NCBI GenBank assembly: GCA_029747015.1 | Contig: JAKOGI010000120.1 | Location: 248,001 to 312,000, forward strand | Length of the DNA: 64,000 nucleotides | Direction: 5' to 3' | Origin: Carnegiea gigantea | Taxonomy: Eukaryota > Streptophyta > Magnoliopsida > Caryophyllales > Cactaceae | In this document: positions 21,685 through 33,455 of the stretch, in pieces | Numbering within the stretch: the stretch's first letter is position 1 | How the letters are laid out: each line of letters opens with the position of its first letter | Notes under the pieces: generated by a model | What the model was told of the DNA's origin: nothing | The model's database searches: none | The model's input: only the letters and a program-made list of their open reading frames with translations | Position numbers and translations under genes: made by a program

Positions 21685-22097
21685 ATTGTGCTTCCTTAAC
21701 TGATTGACTTGCAAGTCCTCTTGACCGATGATCCATCCCAATATCTTTGTCCCACTATGTGATAGCCCAAGGCTCTCCTGTCCACTGGCGCAGATCACGG
21801 TTGCACATCGGCTCTGATATCATCTGTAACATCCCGCGCCTTCTTGAGCCGTGGGCAGTCACCAGGAATGTCTTTAAGAATCGTTGACTGACCCCACAAA
21901 TCATTTTTCGTTGTACTTCATCCTCGCTCATACGTTGTTTGGGAAACTTACCAAGAGGTCACCCATCGTAAAATTTTCCCACAACAAGCACGCATACCTA
22001 GGAAGTTCTTAAGATTGAGCTCCCCGAAAAAGAAGGTGGACATTTGGTGATATAAGTAGTCATTTCAATCCTTTCAAACCATACTCGAGGTATCACA
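21685..22097 (-). mobile_element. Cassandra TRIM, truncated (one LTR plus interior)
   Basis: On the minus strand the LTR (22097-21825, 273 bp) starts TGTGATACCTCGAGT and ends GATGTTACA. It aligns with the intact Cassandra at 42605-43338. It contains the 5S-derived ATGGGTGACCTCTTGG block and a GCGTGCTTG block. The primer-binding site TGATATCAGAGCC follows at 21822-21810, then about 125 bp of interior including GGGACAAAGATATTGGG, shared with the other copy. The second LTR is missing; the copy stops at about 21685. Confidence 0.85.
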
Positions 22098-22644
22098 TCA
22101 TGTCTTGGATGAGTGCCTTTTTATTGAGTATATCAAATTTTATAAGATTGAGAACACTATTCTTCAATAATGCGCAAAGGTGTATTTCGTTATTGATGGA
22201 GATAACAACAAGTTCTTCCATGCTGCAATTAATAATAAGGGGAATCACAACTCTATACACAAAGGTAATTGATGTTGGTTGCACTCAACGGGTTCACCAA
22301 AATGCTGTAGCTAACACTTTTATCCAATTCTATCGTAGTCTTATGAGCATTGCTGTGGAGGTCTCTCTTCTTGATGTAGAAAGGGTACATGTTCTAGTGT
22401 TGACTCTTACTCATCAAGCATAATTACTTAAAACCTATATTGTCCAGGAGGTGAAGACTGCCCTTTTCAGTATGAATGATTACAAATCTCCAGGATTGGA
22501 TGGATATACTGCAGGGTTTTTCAAGGTTGCCTCGAATATAATAGGTGTTGATATTACTCAAGTTGTCCACCAATTTATGCAAAATGGCCAGCTCCTCAAA
22601 TAAGTTAATAGTACACTGATAATTAACTTTGGTTTCGAATGAGG
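22098..22644 (+). pseudogene. LINE ORF2, region upstream of reverse transcriptase
   Basis: Shifted frames carry plant LINE signatures: DGDNNKFFHAAINNKGNHNS, then VKTALFSMNDYKSPGLDGYT, GFFKVASNIIG and NGQLLK.VNSTL. This is the linker and first fingers of the reverse transcriptase. It starts immediately after the Cassandra LTR end at 22097 and stops at the copia 5' LTR. The in-frame continuation is at 29096. Confidence 0.85.
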
Positions 22645-22995
22645 TGTTCACCGAAGGATAACGATCACATTATGATACCGTAAATATCCCATTAATACAT
22701 CGGTTACAAAGTGATTAATTAGGCATCAATAAGCTAAATTAATCCCCTAATTATGTTACAAGCTATGTGCGATTATATAAAGGGGGATAAACACGTAAGG
22801 AATGTGAGGGCAGAGAGACTAACATTCCCAGATCAATATTCTCTCTGCCTTCCCTCTCTCATAACCTAGCCATCCAAGAGGTTCGAATTTGGAGTGTGAC
22901 ACTCTTGGTGATGCTAGTGGCCACCATGATCGTGGGTAGCATTTAACAGACATGATCCGGGATCAACATCGACACAAGTCCTTCTATTTTCAATA
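22645..22995 (+). repeat. 5' LTR of copia A
   Basis: 351 bp, starting TGTTCACCGAAGG and ending TTTTCAATA (terminal CA decayed to TA). The shared core with the 3' LTR includes ATTATATAAAGGGGGATAAA, a good TATA box region, and GGAGTGTGACACTCTTGGTG. Confidence 0.9.
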
Positions 22996-22996
22996 G

Positions 22997-23009
22997 TGGT
23001 ATCAGAGTC
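22997..23009 (+). other. Primer-binding site of copia A
   Basis: TGGTATCAGAGTC one base after the LTR, complementary to the 3' end of initiator Met-tRNA (canonical TGGTATCAGAGCC). Confidence 0.9.
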
Positions 23010-23589
23010 TTGTCTGATTTAATCTAGCAGTATTTTATGAATTTGTTTCATAAAATCCAAATTTATGAAGTTATGAATGTGTTTTATAATTTATAGTGAC
23101 ACTTGAATAAGTTTCATGTTATCTATGATTATATAAATATGTTTTATATAATGTTCCATAGGCTTTAATGAATTTCTTTTGTAACATGTCATTATTGGAA
23201 TATCTTTAGCAATAAAGATTCATTTTATTATATAAATACATTTTATATAATAATCTGAATTTTATAATTGATACATCATTTATAGAGTAGTTATATAGAT
23301 TCATTTTATGTAATGAGATAACTTCATGTAAATTTGGTTTACATGATAAAGTTAAATATCTTTGTGATATTTCTAAAATGTTAATTAGCTTAACCATAAT
23401 GTTCTCCATAAATTTTGTTTTATGGAAAAATGTCATAATTAAATTATAAAAACTTCTAATTCATGTTTGCATGTGATGATTATGAGCTTAGCAAAATTTT
23501 CGATCATGCGACATGAATGATGGAGTTTTTGATAATTTAATTATTTGAAAATATGCCTAATGTCTATCTTTCAAAATATATACTTCTAG

Positions 23590-26500
23590 ATATGGCAATT
23601 GAAAATGTGGTTGGTAATTTTTTTACCAATGAATAGCTTCTTAGAGTGTCAGAAAATTCAGTTCTTCTGAACGAGCGAGAAATAACACTCGTTAGGTTCT
23701 AGGTTTCCTACAATGGCAAAGATGGTACTGTTAGTGAGCAGTATTGAGAAAATTTAAAGGCATACCAAAAATCGTTCGAGAATGGATCGACATGGTATAC
23801 TTTGTCATATTGCATCAATGACGATCTAGTGATGGAATTGAAAGTTATCCCACTACTGAGTATACATGGGATTAGCTTAACATCAGGCTAGTCCAGATTC
23901 ATTTTCTTTTAAAGTTTCGGACTTAAGGGTAGTTTTGCCAAATGGAAAAAGGCTAAGGGAAATAAAGAGACGCTTATAGTGCGAGTGAAGTGCTATAACT
24001 GTGAAAATAAAGGATCCTATGCTCGGGATTGTCCTGAGCCAATTAAGGTACCTTCTTTCGCAGTTGCTTCTGGATAATATGTGTGCTCCCAAGCATCAGT
24101 TGCCAATTATGATCCTTAGTGGATTGTAAACACAGGAACAACCAAGCATATAGTTCAGGATTAAGTTGATTTTATGAACTTTGATCGCCACCTGGTGGGT
24201 TCACGAGTTGTCGTTCTAGGTAACGACGATGAAGAAGATGTTCTTGAATTAAGGACAGATCATTTGAGGCTCCGTGAAGGGACTACGTTTTTGCTCCTTC
24301 ATGATGCTATCTATGCACCTGGGGTGCAATATTCCCCTGTGTTTTTTGTTTCTGAGATTATTTTTCTCTTTAGTTTTAATCCAGATGTCTTAGATATCGT
24401 ATACAATGGCAATTTGTTTGGCCATGTCACATTGAAAACTGTTTTCAATATTTTGGACGAAACAAGACATATTCCATCCTTGCCTCATTTTTTGATTCTG
24501 TTTTAGGTATGCTCCACTTGAACATGAGAGTTAAGATAGAGTTATTAAACTAGCTAAATATATTCTTTTAAGTCTGACTGATTAGGGTTAAGTTGCCCAT
24601 ATGTGAGTCAAGTTTAGCTAGCAAAGCAACTATGAAGTCTTTTAGTAAAGCTTTGAGCCCATCGAATCTCTTAGTATTCATTTACTCCAGACATCTGTGG
24701 GCCCATGAATGTGAAAGCACATTATGGAGCAAAATATTCCTGATGTAGGTATATGTACCTATCATCTCACCACTATTAGGTACTTGATGTGTTCCAATTT
24801 CATAGCGGAAGGAGGACTCAATTGGAACATTAAAACTCTTCGAACAAATCGAGGCCGCAATTATCTTCTTCGTGAAATGAATTTCCGTTGTGTTGATTTT
24901 CTTAAGGATAAGTTCCCAAGCTTTTGGTGAAATTTTAAAATAAAAAAATTAGAAAAACCTCAATTTGTATGAGTTACAACAAGACCTTCAGCCATCTCTC
25001 GGTGAGGGGGAGGATTTGTATTCTAATTAAGTCACCGAGGATGGTACACCTTCCTTGTTTGATAGAAATGGTGAAGGTTTATCTGTTAAGAGAAATACGA
25101 TTCGTCTTCAATCTCTAAATGTTGAGGAGAGTCAGCCTGAGAAAGAGGTTTGTCCTCAATCTCTCATTCCTGAACATGCAGTTAGCCCACATGTTCAGGA
25201 TCCCACCTCCAATGGATAGTGGGAGTGTTTCTCTCTGTGCTCAGGGTCCCATACCTCTTAGAGAAAGGAGGAAGAATTTCTCACCTGAACAGACAAATAA
25301 TGAAAGTTCAAGGATCTAAAGGAGTCGACATGGAAGAAAACGTTTTCCTATGCACTTCCCTGGGAATTGAGGAGGCTATCTCTTATCAAGAGGTGATTGA
25401 TTCATCAAATCACAAAGAGTGGATGGATGCCATGAGTGATGAGATGGACTCAATGGCAAAAAAAGCAAGGTTTTAGAACTTGTTGATCCTTTGTTCCGAC
25501 GCAGATCTATTGAAAACACATGAGTTTTCAAGATAAAATGTTGGGCATATGGTTTAATCGATGAGTTCAGACCCTACTACTCCTAACCTTGATTGCCCAT
25601 TTGGACTTTGAGATGGTCGAAATGGACGTGAAGACTGTTTTCCTTCATGATAATCTTGAGGAATAGATTTATATGGCCTAATCCATTGCTTTTGTATCAA
25701 TGGGACAAGAGGATAAGGTGTGTCGTCTTAAAATATCCATATATGATCGTAAGAAATCTTCCAGATTTTGGTACTTTAGATTCCATAAAGCCATAATTTA
25801 GTTTAGCTTATCTATACTTTCAAAAGACCATCATGTGTATGTCAAAAGCTTAACATGGGGTATTATGTTTCTCACCCTGTATGCTAATGATATACTGCTG
25901 GCTGGGACCAACTTGAAGTTGATCGAAGGTACTTAAAAGTGATTGTCCTATTTCTTCGAGATGAAGGACATGGATGAAACTAAGTATGCCTTACGAGTGG
26001 AAATAATTCAAAACCATTTGAAGATGCATGCATAAAAAGGTCTTGAAACTATTTCAGATTTATAATTCCGAATCCTCAGGTACTCCAGTTGAGATGGGAA
26101 TAGCCTTGAGTCTTGATCAATGACCTAAAGCAGATGATGAAATAGAGACAATGAATTATGCTAGTGTTGTGGGGAGCTTAATGTAAGTCATGTACACAAC
26201 CTGACATTTGCTTTGCGGTTAGTTTGGTACGCCATTATCAAAGTAACCCAGGTTTTGCTAAGTGGCAAGCCATCAAGAGAGTCAAGTACTACATTCGTGG
26301 TACTGCCAGCTGACTTAGTCTTATGCCATCAATGCAAGACTTTAAGTTAAGAGGATACTTAAAGGTCATCTGGGATGGTGACTCAGATGAGTCTAGGTCA
26401 ACCTCAGGACATACCTTCATTTTTGGTGGAAAAGCCATGTCATGGTGCAGTAAAGAGCAAAACTGCACAACAATATCAGTTATGGAGGCAGATTATGTGT

Positions 26501-26635
26501 CTTGATACTATAGGGACAAAAGCATTGCCATTAGGTATATATACACTATTAAGGTGATTATGTTCCCTTGACTAAACCTATTTCTAGTGATGCATTTAAA
26601 GCTCATTTGTTGAATATAGGAACTCAAAAGGTTTA
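23590..26635 (+). pseudogene. Copia A gag-pol, heavily decayed
   Basis: Order is gag, protease, integrase, RT, RNase H, as in Ty1/copia. The gag end has CYNCENKGSYARDC, a CCHC knuckle whose His has become Ser. Protease WIVNTGTTKHI has Asn for the catalytic Asp. Integrase traces include IKTLRTNRGRNYLL, with Asn for Asp in TDRG. RT keeps EMVEMDVKTVFLH and TLYANDILLAGTN (canonical YVDDILL). RNase H keeps SRSTSGHTFIFGGKAMSWCS. The polyprotein ends PLTKPISSDAFKAHLLNIG. There are many stops and frameshifts and a deletion before RT. Non-functional. Confidence 0.85.
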
Positions 26636-26657
26636 GTGCTTAGATGTGTCTTGTGAT

Positions 26658-27796
26658 TAGAGCTGTTCATTAAACGGTCTAAAATCGGATCGGATCGGAG
26701 ACCGAAGTAGATTGGACCAGACTGAGGCTTTTCAATATGATCTTCGGTCCCGTTTTTTGTCCTTTTCAATCTTCTGTCCGGTTTAGGTTTGGACCAGATG
26801 GACCGAAAATCAGACCGGGACTGAATGGATGCTAGGGTTTTTCTTTTAATTATCGCGGGCCACACCTTGTCACCTTCTTCTCTTTTCATTTGATCTTCTA
26901 CTCCTCTTGACTCTGCAGCAGCCTCTTGGCTCTGCGACCTTTGATTGCAGGTTTCGCTCTCCTCTCCATTTTCCCTCTCCAGTCTCGACTCTCTCACTCT
27001 CCAGTTTCAACGAGATATCGACTGCCGATGCCCGAGTGCGACTACTATCGTCTGATTCGTGTCTATCAGCGTAGCAGCTCTCCCTCTCCTTTGCAGTTCA
27101 TGGTCGATCTCGCTTGCTGACTTCTCACCTATGCCACCGTAGGCCGTCAGAGCAAAAACCTAGCGCAAAGTCCCACTATAAAACCTAAATCCCTAATTTG
27201 GTGAGTTTAATTTCGCTCGATTTATTCTCTATATGCTTTATAGTCGAATTTGTTTTGTAATTTGTAAAGTTGAGTGATTCATTTGCAGATCTATTAGTGT
27301 AATTTGTAAAAACTATTAAATTGTGTAAAAACTATTGAATTGTGGTTTGTGGACTGTGGTTGTGGTTGTCATACTATCTGATTTGCTTCTCAGCCTTCTC
27401 TATATATTCGATTGGATTGTCCTGAATTATTTCAATACCTTTCTCTATAAAGTTGAGTGATTTCAATACCATTACAAAATGAAATAAATATGCGATCAGG
27501 GGATTAAAAAATTAACTTTCTTCAAAGCACAAATATGTATTGTAGATTTGTAGGTTAGAATGAAAGTGCTTTCTTGCACATTAGTTTCTTGCACATTATG
27601 CCATAGCCCAGATTGCTCAAGTGCTCAATTGCCAGTGCAGCAGCCTAATTGAGATCGGTCCATAGTCGGTCCGGTCCCGGCACAACCAGTTCAGTCCCGG
27701 TCAGGACCGACTATAGATTAGTCCGGTCTTCGGTCTCTCTAATAACTCTTAATCAGTCTTCGGTCCAGGCCGGTCCTGGACCGATGAACAACCCTA
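26658..27796. mobile_element. Non-autonomous hAT element (1139 bp) inside copia A
   Basis: TIRs TAGAGCTGTTCAT and, inverted, TAGGGTTGTTCAT; TSD CTTGTGAT (26650-26657) and CTTGCGAT (27797-27804), 7 of 8. Both ends are full of GGACCGA/CGGTCC motifs. The centre (26830-27440) is unlike the ends. It has a pyrimidine-rich stretch, then a CCTAATTTG|GTGAGT-like donor, and reads like a promoter plus 5' UTR. It may derive from the autonomous parent or be captured host DNA. No transposase is seen. Confidence 0.85.
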
Positions 27797-28734
27797 CTTG
27801 CGATGGACATGTTTCCTTGTAAACGAGCAAAATGCTCATGATTTATTGTTGCATGTTAGCCATATTCAAATGTCACAAGCTTCTGATTGGCATAATCACA
27901 TGGGCAATTGCCCTGACCCTTGAATAGCGGGCAGGATGAGACTGAATCATATTGGCACTGGGTGTGCAATATTGATTACTCACACTGAAAGTGTATGAGT
28001 AAAATGAATATAATTGCCTTAGTGAGTCTAAGATGAGACTCGAGTGAGTCGTGTATGAAATAATTTTTCACATTGAAGCCTTAAAAGCCAAATCTTGAGT
28101 GCTAAGATTAACATTCAATATGTTGATCTAGTGGCCCAGGTTAGATTTTTTGGTAAAAATCTAGATCGACGATCTGCACGGCATAAAGAGTGACGTACCC
28201 AGCTGAGTGAGAGTTATGCCATGACACACATTTCATACTGTGTGTGATTATAAGACGACCCATACATGAAGTGATAATTACTACCCTATCTCTTGTCACT
28301 GTGTGACCCTATGAACGATGACCCTTCGACTTAAAGTTATGATATGAAGTCGAAACTTGATGATGCTACCTTCATGTATTTCTTAAGGGTCATGATGTAT
28401 ACGGTTCAGCGAGAACACGTTAGAAAAGCAGTTAAGTTGAGACAAAATTTCATGAATGTTTAAGAAAAAAATCTATCCATCATCATTGTATCAACCTGGG
28501 CGATTATATTGAGTATATAATCACATGATATATCATGTGCCATAAAGGGACTAGGTATGTCGCTGGTGATGTTGAGGATAATTTGGGGTATTGTATTTTG
28601 TGAAAGTATTATGTCAGTTAGATGGCAAATTGATATAATACTACTTATTTGTTTTTAGTCACATACTCCATTCCCAATATGAAGTGTGAGGAGATTTATT
28701 GGCGGAGAGACACGGGATTTGTGGTCTATGTGAC
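27797..28734 (+). other. Copia A 3' non-coding region
   Basis: About 940 bp between the end of pol and the 3' LTR with no reading frame. It fits the extended 3' region of several plant copia lineages. No envelope-like gene is seen. Confidence 0.6.
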
Positions 28735-29095
28735 CGATGGGGAGCTGTTGACCACAGGATAATGGTCACATTATGACACCATAATATCCCATTAATACAT
28801 CGATTATAAAGTGATTAATTAAGTGTTAATTAGCTAAATTAATCCTCTAATTATGTTACATGCTATGTGCTATTATATAAAGGGGGATAAACACGTAAGG
28901 AATGTGAGGGCAGAGAGGTCAACATTCCTAGATCAATATTTTCTCTGCCTTCCCCCTCTCACGGCTTAGCCATCCAAGAGGTTCGGGTTTGGAGTGTGAC
29001 ACTCTTGGTGACTCTAGTAGCCACCATGATCATGGGTAGCATTCAACAAACATGATACGGGATCAACATCAAGGCAAGTCCTTCTATTTCCAACA
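28735..29095 (+). repeat. Polypurine tract and 3' LTR of copia A
   Basis: The purine tract GATGGGGAGC directly precedes the LTR (28746-29095, 350 bp), which starts TGTTGACCACAGG and ends CCAACA. It carries the same TATA-region core as the 5' LTR. Confidence 0.9.
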
Positions 29096-29567
29096 AAAGG
29101 AAAATGCTGTATCAGCGGCTGATTCTTGTCCTGTTGGTCTTTGCAATGTCGTCTATAAGGTGATTGCCAAAACCTTAGCTAATAGAATTCAGCTTGTTTT
29201 GCCTAATATTGTTGGATTATCTCATAATGCTTCTGTGAAGGGACTAAGGGAGGGTTATTACAGATAATATCTTTCTTGCTCATCAACTCGTGAAATATTA
29301 TCAGAGGAAAGGTGTGTCCCTTAGGGCAGTGTTCAAGATCAGCATTTGGAAACCATATGACACTTTGAATTGGAAGTTCTTTTATGATGTGATGTGTGCT
29401 CTAGGTTTCCCCTTGCACTTTATTCATTTAACTATGCAGTGTGTCTTTACACCCAGCTTTGCTGTTAATGTCAATGAGGAGCCTAATCAATATTTTCAAG
29501 GGGCCACAGGACTTTGTCAAGGAGTCCCTCTCTCTCCTTACTTGTTTGTGGTATATAAGGAAATCTT
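29096..29567 (+). pseudogene. LINE ORF2 reverse transcriptase fragment
   Basis: Continues the LINE frame from 22644. Motifs in order: CNVVYKVIAKTLANRIQ; NIFLAHQLV with a frameshift near 29250; the A-motif region at SIWKPYDTLNW (family DIQKAYDSVNW, so the catalytic Asp is lost); and GLCQGVPLSPYLFV (family GLRQGDPLSPYLF). It ends before the FADD box. Confidence 0.85.
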
Positions 29568-30179
29568 AGTGAGAGTAAATCCCTCATTTGGGATCCCTCA
29601 TTATTAGAGAATATAACCAAATCAAATTATCCATGATTTTGTATAAATAAACAACAAAAACAATCAATAAAATTTTTGGGATCGACGTTTCTGTCGTTCA
29701 CTTTCCCTAATTCATTAGACAAGTATTACATTAACAATCGAGCTCAATTATATCAAAGTGATTTTTTTCATTGAAATAAAAATTATCAAATCATAATCAA
29801 GTAGCTAGGAACGTATTTTATGATTTTGTTCTTACTATGTATATTACAAATGTCTATGATAATCTCATAGCTGATGCCATAATTATTTTGAGGCAAAATG
29901 GCAATCCTTCTGGTCCCTTTTCTCTAAAAAGAACAAGAACTAAAAATTTAAACAACTTGGGTTATTCGATATTTTCTTCTTCCTTTTTTTTTTTGTAAAT
30001 AATGATTATTGCATGGAATAATGACCTCTTTATACACACACACACTTGTGAAGCAAGTCAGCTCGATCTAGACAACCCTACGACTTGCATGTGCATTAAA
30101 CTTCATTTAAAATATTGTTATACTGTAATTTGGTATAATAAGACTAAATAGTTTACCGTACAGATGTTGACAGGAGGCA
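29568..30179. other. AT-rich spacer
   Basis: Nothing recognised beyond short A/T runs. Confidence 0.5.
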
Positions 30180-30577
30180 CTTATGGCTTGTTTGGTTCTA
30201 TGTAATCAAAATGGTAATGCAATCAAAATGCAACAGTGATTCCATTATCATGTTTGGTTACCATTAAAGAATGTAATTAAGATTGCATTGTATAACATTT
30301 ACCTCAATCTATGCAACTACAATTACTTGACTTTTCCTAAGCAATTGTGATTGCATACCTTTCAATCAAAGCCTACCCAATTATAAGCTATTATATTTGG
30401 GAACTTTCTCTCCCTTCTCTCCATTATCTCTCCTCTACTTTCCCTTTCTTATTACTTTGATACCATTTTTTAAAGGTTTGAAGCCCCCTCACCCCTCTCT
30501 CTCCTCTCTATATTAGATAAAGTTTAACCTAAATCATGATCGTATTATTGTATCTGTATTTTTGTACATTCTAGACA

Positions 30578-30651
<74 letters not shown>

Positions 30652-31045
30652 CGCGCGCGCGCACACACAAACACACATCATCATCATCATCATCACTATC
30701 TTCTCTCTACTTGGTAAACTTGAACAATATTGCATTACTGTAATTTGGAAGAAATAGAGTGAAGTAAGCATCATGTGAAACATCGTAATCATGAAGATAA
30801 GATATTGGATGATAATTCTCAACAAAGCTACAAATAATTAAAATAGGTGAACAATAAATGCGAATTGAATTGCAAGTACTTCACGTCATGTGTAAAATTA
30901 AGTATTATTTATAGATGAATTCATTCCATTACACTTGTAAAAACTTTGTAACCAAATATTACAATGCAATTATTATCCCATTTCATTACACTAATAATTG
31001 TATTAAATGGTTGACTTTATTGCATATTAATTGCATTATTTTCTG
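30180..31045. repeat. Candidate MITE-like inverted structure
   Basis: The left part (GGCTTGTTTGGTTCTATGTA, TTTGGTTACC, AATGCAAT) and the right part (GTAACCAAATATTACAATGC, ATCCCATTTCATTACA) carry matching words in opposite orientation. TTGTTTGGTT ends are frequent in plant MITEs. I could not fix the ends or a TSD. A compound microsatellite sits in the middle. Confidence 0.4.
30580..30697. repeat. Compound microsatellite (TC)n(AC)n(GC)n(AC)n(ATC)n
   Basis: (TC)17, (AC)18, ATGCGCGCGCGCGC, a second AC stretch and ATC repeats in one continuous tract. About 30614-30670 is nearly unbroken alternating purine-pyrimidine. Confidence 0.97.
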
Positions 31046-32491
31046 CATAATAGTTAGGGAGGTCTCAATCCTCAAATATTAGTGAATTAATGGCAATAAT
31101 TAGTTGATCCAGTAAAAATGTAAATCTTTGAAAATTGCAGTATCTTGGGGTATAGCTAGCTAGGTTATAGGTATCGCCCTTGGCATGTCCAAGGGTGATC
31201 GAAAGTTAAGTGGGCGTACTCCCTTCACATCACTCATAAACCGATCTTTTACTTGACAAATTTTCTCCTTTCTAATACAATGCTCACAACTTTGACTCAT
31301 TATATAAAAGCATATTCATTGACTCCATAATAAAACACTTTTATATAAAATTACTCCTTTGTTTGTATTATTATTATTCTTCTTCTTATTATTATTATTT
31401 TGGTCCGTTATTAATATTTGTCTGAGTAGAAATATTTTTTACATTTTTCCAAAAAATAAATAATTAGTATGTAATAGCAAAATTAATGGAAAATCAATCA
31501 ATAAAAGAAAATGCAACAAAACATAAATCAAAACCTGCCCACTTTTCAGCCACTTTTTTTTCAAGCCTCCCTCGTCTCCATCATCATCTACCTTTTCTTC
31601 TTCATCCTCTTCTTCTTTGGTCTGTTACTACTTACTTCTCCTTCACATCTTCAACGCTTTCTTCCGCTTTTCCATCATTTTCTCTTTCCTCCCTTCTCAA
31701 ATCTACTCGTCGAAAAATCAACCTCAAAATGACATCGTTATCTTGGGAAGGAGGGCAAAGAGAAGCCAGCGAGCGGCTTGCCCTCTGCAACTGGCCGGCT
31801 CACCAGTCGCTCACTCGGCCCGTGCACTGTAGCCCTCCTGAGCTATTCACTGCTCACTCGTGTGCATCTTTTGACTGAAAAGCCAAGAGTTGTATGCAGT
31901 GGGAAAGTCCAGAATTTCGGGGAAAGGTGTCCGAAACAATAGTGCACAATGCAAATGTGTTGTCAACGGGCGGCTAGTTTGTGAGTTGTAAAAATGAAGA
32001 GAGTAAAAAAATAAATAAATAAAACTACAAAAAAGTGTAAAGGAGGACTCAAACATACAACCGCAACTAGGGCATAACGCACACACCCTCCAACCGTTCA
32101 ACGAACTGCATTTCAATGTTGCTATGTGCCAAATTTTTTATTTATAGCAAACTTCTATTTTTTTAAATTCTTGCTATATATTAAGTTCTTTTTGTTGGAA
32201 GGAGTGTTAGGTGATTCCACTACACTCACGCAGTCACGCTAGCTTCCCTTATCATACGTGCTCTAAACAAATCCAAAGAACGCTTATGTACGTGCTAGTA
32301 AAAGGAGCTTTGCATTTGCACATGGTGCAATTTTTGGTAAGTTGACTAGTTAATTTGCTGGTTGATATGTATTTTTAATTATTTTATCTTTGATGCAATA
32401 ATATAATCTGCATAGGTATTTTTTTAATGTGTGCTCTCCAGGAATTTTAAATGAAGTAAGAAGAATCACTTGTATTTTCCTTGGGTTGTAT
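31046..32491. other. Spacer with pyrimidine-rich patch
   Basis: No supported gene. At 31486-31878 a plus-strand frame stays open for 130 codons, but it is low-complexity Ser/Leu/Phe-rich and is open in two frames at once, as expected of a C/T-rich tract. Confidence 0.5.
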
Positions 32492-33087
32492 TAGGGTGGG
32501 CAACGGATCGGGTTGCGTCACACTGGGCCAGCCCATTAATTAACCAGACCAGGCTGGGCCCGATACATTTGTTAATGGGCCGGGTTGGGTTATGGATCAA
32601 GTGAACCTGACCCGCCCATGGCCCGCCAATTATCACTATGGAGTATTTTTAGTGAATTAATTTTCTAACTAAAATCTCTGTAATTTTTCAACCAAACTAA
32701 ACTACTTCAAATTCAAAGTTAGAAAATACACAACCAAACTAATAAATGGGTTGGGTCGAGTCGCCCATGGGTGGCCCGCTTTGGGCCTGTTTAAAAACAG
32801 AACAAACTTGTGCCGAAAAACAGCATATAATAATTATTGTTATGTACAAAGTATTGGTAATAAGTTTAACTAAAAGAAACATATAAACTAGTGTGTCAAG
32901 TAGGTTGAAAAAATTAATGTGTCACTAAACGGTCATTAATGGGCTAGCCCAGTTCGGCCCGTTAATATGCCTTAATGGGCTGGCCCAATATTGACCCAGT
33001 CCATTATTAACCCGGCCCATAAGTAGCCCTATTTTAAACGGGCTGACCGCTTAACGCAATGGGTATCCGGTCCGTTGCCCATCCCTA
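32492..33087. mobile_element. hAT MITE (596 bp) with perfect TSD
   Basis: TIRs TAGGGTGGGCAACGGA and, inverted, TAGGGATGGGCAACGGA; perfect 8-bp TSD GGTTGTAT at 32484-32491 and 33088-33095. Subterminal repeats are GGGCC(C/A), TTAATGGGC and GGCCCGCC. The interior is AT-rich and non-coding. The intact TSD suggests a fairly recent insertion. Confidence 0.93.
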
Positions 33088-33455
33088 GGTTGTATTAACA
33101 AAGGTTAGATATAACAAATTTTACTAACGAACTTAAAAGTTGGGAGTATATATAATACAATGCAATTTGAGATGTTAAATGTGGATGCATACTTTAACAC
33201 ATGTACTCCAGAAATTTCAAACAAATTTAAGAACTGCTTGCACTCTTTTTACATTGGATTAAAAAAATGGTGCAATACAAATATCATTTATTCCTACATA
33301 ACTCCCAAAAAATTTTACCAGCTGTTTTACTAACTAATACATAATCTTCTATATTACTTCAATTATAGGCAGATTATTTTTAGTCTTCTCTTAGTGACAA
33401 ATCAAAACATGTTAAGCTAGACCATTTCTAATAACTGTTTTACCTCGATATATTA

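Larger units (their letters stand above)
22645..29095 (+). mobile_element. Ty1/copia retrotransposon A, dead, inside LINE
   Basis: LTRs at 22645-22995 and 28746-29095 flank an initiator-Met primer-binding site, decayed gag-pol and a purine tract. Flanking pentamers TGAGG and AAAGG match at 3 of 5, but the LINE frame rejoins exactly across them. By eye the LTRs differ at about 42 of 350 positions (12%), older than copia B at 52898. A hAT element at 26658-27796 lies just after the end of pol, and a ~950-bp non-coding region separates it from the 3' LTR. Confidence 0.9.
20080..29567 (+). mobile_element. Fragmented L1-type LINE hosting nested insertions
   Basis: Three blocks of one plus-strand LINE: ORF1 (20080-20646), the region before the reverse transcriptase (22098-22644), and reverse transcriptase (29096-29567). 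Between blocks 1 and 2 lie a gypsy-like LTR fragment and a truncated Cassandra, both minus strand, and the endonuclease is missing. Between blocks 2 and 3 lies a copia element with its own hAT insert. Blocks 2 and 3 join in frame once the copia and one 5-bp target copy are removed (TLVSNE to ENAVSAAD). That blocks 1 and 2 come from one element is inference from order, strand and spacing. Confidence 0.75.

Noticed and set aside
30613..30825. Minus-strand frame ending CVCVCVCV
   Set aside because: Translation of the AC microsatellite.
31486..31878. 130-codon plus-strand frame, Ser/Leu/Phe-rich
   Set aside because: It lies in a C/T-rich tract open in two overlapping frames, with no domain or splice logic.
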